From positions 61,441,666 to 61,505,665 of the forward strand of contig NC_052018.1 of assembly GCF_015832195.1 (NCBI RefSeq): a stretch of DNA of 64,000 nucleotides. Direction: 5' to 3'. The notes under the pieces are model-generated. The model had not been told where the DNA came from and did not search any database. It saw only the letters and a list, made by a program, of their open reading frames with translations. The stretch comes from Motacilla alba alba (lineage: Eukaryota > Chordata > Aves > Passeriformes > Motacillidae). Shown here in pieces: positions 59,681 to 64,000 of this stretch. The position numbers and the translations under genes were made by a program. Every line of letters begins with the position of its first letter. The stretch's first letter is position 1.

Positions 59681-62600
59681 AGGATTTGTTTTTTTCTTAA
59701 AGTACTTGGTTAAAATTTAACTTTCAGTTGTTTTTTATTTCTCTATTAGAAGTTTGTGTCCCTTAGTCAAATGACAGTTCATTTTTGAGAAAGGTGAATA
59801 TTGGACCGCCAAACTTTTCTCTGAGGGCTGTTGCTTCCTGTCTGACTTTAACACAAGTATGTTCCACCTTGCAGTGCATGGCCAGTAAGGCAAACTGCTT
59901 TTGTAGAAGGTGTTTAAAGTAGTTGATGAAGAGCAAAAGTACTAGCTGCCTTTAAAATGTGAGTTAAAACACAATCATTCCACCTCAGCTGATATTTTTA
60001 ATTTATCAAGGATTATATAGGACAGGATCCAAGTCATGTTTTTGCGTACATGATATATCTATATGCGTGTTTGTCTGCGGCCACTTTGTCTAACATGATG
60101 AGGATCTTCATGAATAAATAGAAATGACACATACGTCCTCTTTCCAGGAATCAGTAGGAGAGGATGTGCCTGGCATTATTACCAGGAGATTAGCAATCCA
60201 GCTCTGACAGAATAGGGAAGAGGTTTCCAATCTGAACACTCAGATCGGATTGCATTGCAGTCGTAAAAGTAATGTCAGCAGGTACAGCCTGATTCTTGGT
60301 TGTCCCAAAGCTTAGCAGAAAATCTGGCTGTTTAAGTCTGAGATACCTAATCACATGCAGCAGCACAAGGTGTCAAGCAGTCCTGTCCCTTCTTGGCACT
60401 TTGCAAGAGTGTCCCTTTTTTGTTGTGAGGTCTTCAGTATGCCAGTGACCCTTCAACATCTCTGCTGTGCTCTGACCCTTCATCAGGGAGAAACAAAGGT
60501 GGTGTCATTGGGAATTTCCCTTCCCTGGTCCTTCCTGTCCCTGTTGTTGGTTTGGAGAAGCAGCACAAGGAGCACCGCTCCACCTGTGTGCGTGGGGAGT
60601 GCTCACACAGCACAACACAACATGGGGCTGTGCGGGGCAGGTGGCTCTGGGTGGAACACGGGGAGTTGTGCTAAACAGAAGGACAGGTACAGTCACAGGA
60701 TCGGTGACAAACTGTGTTTTTATTCCTTGATACTGTGTGTGTTTGCTGCCCTGGTGCCACTGTATCTGCAGTATAGTTTCCACTGTGAGTGTGTTACTTG
60801 CCCTGAATTATAAGTCAAAGCAGTCAAAATCTCATTTGCAAACCTAATGGGAGCTGAAATAGATCCTGGAGTACTATAACTGTGTAATGGGCTGACTGCC
60901 ACTGCTTTTTGAACTGTTGTAAATCCATGTAAATAGGACCTGGTTGTTCTGATCATGCAGATGCTGAAAATTGATATTAGGGTTATTTGTGTAAGAAGCA
61001 GAAGATGGGATGAGCAGGAATAAAAGAGAGAAATAAGATTAGAAGGACTGTACCAGTTCCTCTGGACCTGTATATCAGAGTGAGAGCAATAGTGGGAGGT
61101 TTGGAGAGTTTGGTACAAAAAAATCACATAAATACAAGAAAATGATTATTTGTTTCCTAAAGGGGACATTAAATCATGTAGTTTATTCTGTAAGTTTAAA
61201 CAGGGCAGGTCACAAATTCATGCTCTCTAACTAAAGGCAATAACTTCTATTTCCTCTAATTTCTACAATTTTCTCGGTATCAAGAACCACCTGTTGTGAA
61301 GTTCTATGAGCACTTGCATGTCTTCTCTCAGTGCCTGCCCTTCTGCCAGAACTCAGTGGAAAGGAAGCATCCTAAGATAATTCCTCTCCCCTTGACTACT
61401 GAGACACATTTAATCTACAGGGTATTGCCAGGGCTGGGACCTGATCTGCTGTCCCTCCCTCAAGTTCCTAATCTCTTGAGTGATGATTAAACCCCAAAAA
61501 ACATTGACTCCCACCCTGCTCATAAGTGAATACACACTCTATACTTAAGGCAGTAATTGTAAGTTTGATGTGTTTGAGCACTTGACCTGACACCTAACTT
61601 TATGAATCTAAATCGTCCTCTTCAGTAAGAGCAACCTGGCTCACAAGATGTTTTCAAAACTAGAGTATTGCCAGCTAGTTCCCTACTGGCCCCTCTGAGC
61701 TTTTATTTTAAGATGTTCCTGCTTTCAAAGATAAGCATGAGGCCAACAAGACTGCTCCAAACACCAAGGGAACAGCAGTCACACACTTCTACTTCAGCCT
61801 GTGCCACTGTGCAGGCGGCTGCATCATTAAATTGTCACTAAACCCAGAAGAATCTCTTTGTTCTTTTCTTGTGTTGTGTGGAAAGAAGTAGGAAATCTCT
61901 TTGAATGATGCCAAGGATACTGCTATTTTGTGATAACTAGCAGGAAATAACAAGAGTTAGGACAGAAAGAAGGTCAGTTGACTTGAATTCTGTATGGGAA
62001 AATCTTGAAAGTTGATCATAAAATTTAATTGCACACATATCCTGGGGATAGTCAAATAAGTATTTTGCTTCTAAATTTGCCTTTTTTTGCTGAATTATCT
62101 CTATGTTCCAATGCATTCTTCTGTATATGGACTATTTGCAATTTGCTGTGAAAGAGTGTTTTGGGTTCCAGATGTCTCTGACATGACAATCCAGAAGCAA
62201 GAGCTATTTCCAATGGACTTTACTGTCTCTATGTTTCTCATATTTCCTCTTTTTTCTTGCTTTTCCTGCTTGTACTGATTGATCTTTTGTAAAATGGCAT
62301 GAGTTTCAGTGCTAAATAAGGATCAAAGATGCCTTTGTAGACTAGTTCTGTCTTGGAGGACAGAGTAGATCTGCTTTTTTCTTTCTGTGTCTTGCACCTA
62401 GAGTACTATTTTAGAAGATGTTTCACAAACAACTTGTGATAGAAAAATAGAAAATTAGGAAAGCACTTAGGAAAATATTAGTGCAGCAGTATCTAACCTG
62501 TGCTAACATGCACAACACCAAGGAAATGTAGTGCATTGAGCAATATTAAACTTTGCTCTTCCACTCAGTCTCTTGTTTCCAGGTTTCTGTTGCTATTAAT

Positions 62601-63496
62601 GGTGTTGAGGGACTCTTGAGGAGAAGCAAGGATGTCTTCTGCATGAGTGACAAATGTCTTTCAGAGAGAACCACAACAGCAAGAGTCCCATGTGATTTTT
62701 TTTGGTCATAAACTTTCACTGCAATTTTGTTGGTGTACTTTAGCTGGAATGTTATTTCAATCACTGCAGCTGTAAAACGTGATGGACAGCTTTGGTTTGT
62801 CCTGTCCTGCAGAAATAAGTAACTTTAGATTCAGTATGGCTGTTTTAAAGATAACAATAAAAGCGCTGTAAAATTGAGCAACAAACAAGTTATTTATAAA
62901 GCATTAGAATTCTATTTCACCAGTGCCTTGACAGGTTGATGCCCAAAGAAGACACCAAGTGTCTAATCATTATATTGTCCTGCAATAATAAGCGGTAGAA
63001 GGACTGGTGAAGCACATATTAGACATAACTAAAGTAGTTCAATGCTTATTTTGTCCCTGAAGAGGTAGATATTACTTCTTTTCCAGGTGGAATTATCTCT
63101 AGAGTCATTGTCACAAATATGGCATGCAGAGAACCAAGAGGAGTTTGTAACGGAAGGGAAGCAGAGATGCTGAACAAAGATCTGCAAAGAGGGAGTAAAC
63201 AAAAGGCTGAGGGAAGGTAGTAAAATGCTGGAAAGCATTAGCTAAGGAAAAGAAGTTACTAAAAACATAACTGAAGTTTGATTGGCATAACAAAAGAGAA
63301 GCTGGTAGATAAAAGTTCAAACCCCCCAGAGATATGTTTTGTAATCACAAGTTCTATTTCAATTCAATTTTCATTTAGTCTTAGCAACCAGCTTAACTTT
63401 CTGTGCAGAGAGGCAACCTTTGTAATGCTCCAGAAATATTCCATACAGTTCTAGATGCTTTCTGACTTCTGTTTTTTTCTTTTTTATGAGCTGAGA

Positions 63497-63533
63497 AACA
63501 AAAAAAACAAACAAACAAACAAACAAAAAAAAG
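63497..63533. repeat. (AAAC)n low-complexity tract
   Basis: A run of AAAC units flanked by A runs, the complement of the TTTG tracts seen elsewhere in the window. Confidence 0.9.
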
Positions 63534-64000
63534 ACATTAAACCCTTTTAAAGTGATTAAGACAAACCAAGAAGATGTAACAGAATCTTTTTCTGCTTCAA
63601 CTGCACTTAGGTATCTCAGCAATCACCCACATTAATTAGGCAAGTGATTTAATATCTCTCACAGTAAGAAAGAGCAGCAGATTGTTTGCCTGCTGAAGCA
63701 CTATTTTTTTGTGTTCTCTGGGCTCATGCAAGAAAAGACCAGAGCTGCTGGCCAGAATGAGTCCAAATGCGCTATGACAAAACCACTGCTCCCTCTTTCA
63801 GCGGAAGAGAAATTTGAAAACTAGCTCTTGAGGTATCCTGACTAGATGCATCATTTGCTTCCTGTAAACCTGGCAGACAGATAGCCCTTCCTCATCCCAG
63901 TGGTGCCAGGCTCTGGAAAGAGATCACTCAGTGTTGGTCCTCAGTGGTGGATGCCAATGAAAGTAAGAAAAAGTGTGTCAGGTGAGGATTTCCACAGTTA

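Larger units (their letters stand above)
59561..64000. other. Non-coding sequence to the right edge, probably first intron of the next gene
   Basis: It is ordinary AT-rich DNA with no recognised exon. It contains a three-unit 10-bp repeat at 59651-59680 and an AAAC array near 63,500. If the CpG island is the EZR promoter, this is part of its first intron. Confidence 0.45.

Noticed and set aside
1..64000. tRNA, rRNA, CRISPR, phage or operon-like structures
   Set aside because: No tRNA T-loop or box pattern, no spaced direct-repeat array and no polycistronic arrangement were seen; the DNA is vertebrate.

Overview
The window reads as nuclear DNA of a bird, probably a songbird-type genome. The evidence is eight truncated CR1 retroposons, typical vertebrate split genes with GT-AG introns, two CpG islands in otherwise CpG-poor sequence, and a gene order (TAGAP, then RSPH3) matching the block that in human lies on 6q25.3. 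There are no bacterial operons, no CRISPR array and no tRNA or rRNA gene that I can recognise. Species and chromosome cannot be fixed from the sequence alone.

Layout. From 1 to about 30,000 the DNA is CpG-poor and almost gene-free. It holds simple repeats, a CR1 copy, a repeat of unknown family that has a second copy inside TAGAP, one LTR-like stretch and one orphan exon-like segment at 683-771. From about 30,030 to 38,700 lies a complete TAGAP gene on the + strand. It has a TATA-type promoter, a non-coding 5' exon, nine coding exons (2,085 nt, 694 residues) and a 3' UTR with AATAAA at 38,678. From 38,700 to 49,300 is a spacer with two CR1 copies, low-complexity tracts and one perfect 16-bp inverted repeat. 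From about 49,590 to 57,375 lies a complete RSPH3 gene on the + strand, with a CpG-island promoter carrying an RFX-type X-box, eight coding exons (1,170 nt, 389 residues) and AATAAA at 57,352. From 58,480 to 59,560 there is a second, strong CpG island with a good splice donor. By synteny it is most likely the promoter and non-coding first exon of EZR, whose coding exons would lie beyond the right edge. This is inference, because no ezrin codon is visible.

Function. TAGAP is a RhoGAP of activated lymphocytes, and RSPH3 is a scaffold of the ciliary radial spoke. They are neighbours by old synteny rather than partners, and their promoters reflect that: TATA-type and CpG-poor for TAGAP, CpG island plus X-box for RSPH3. 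All exon junctions of both genes keep frame, so both look intact. I did not find a new biological system. The points most worth checking are the X-box next to a CR1 insertion at RSPH3, the NAGNAG acceptor and upstream ORFs of TAGAP, the unclassified dispersed repeat, the orphan exon and the inverted repeat at 42,574.
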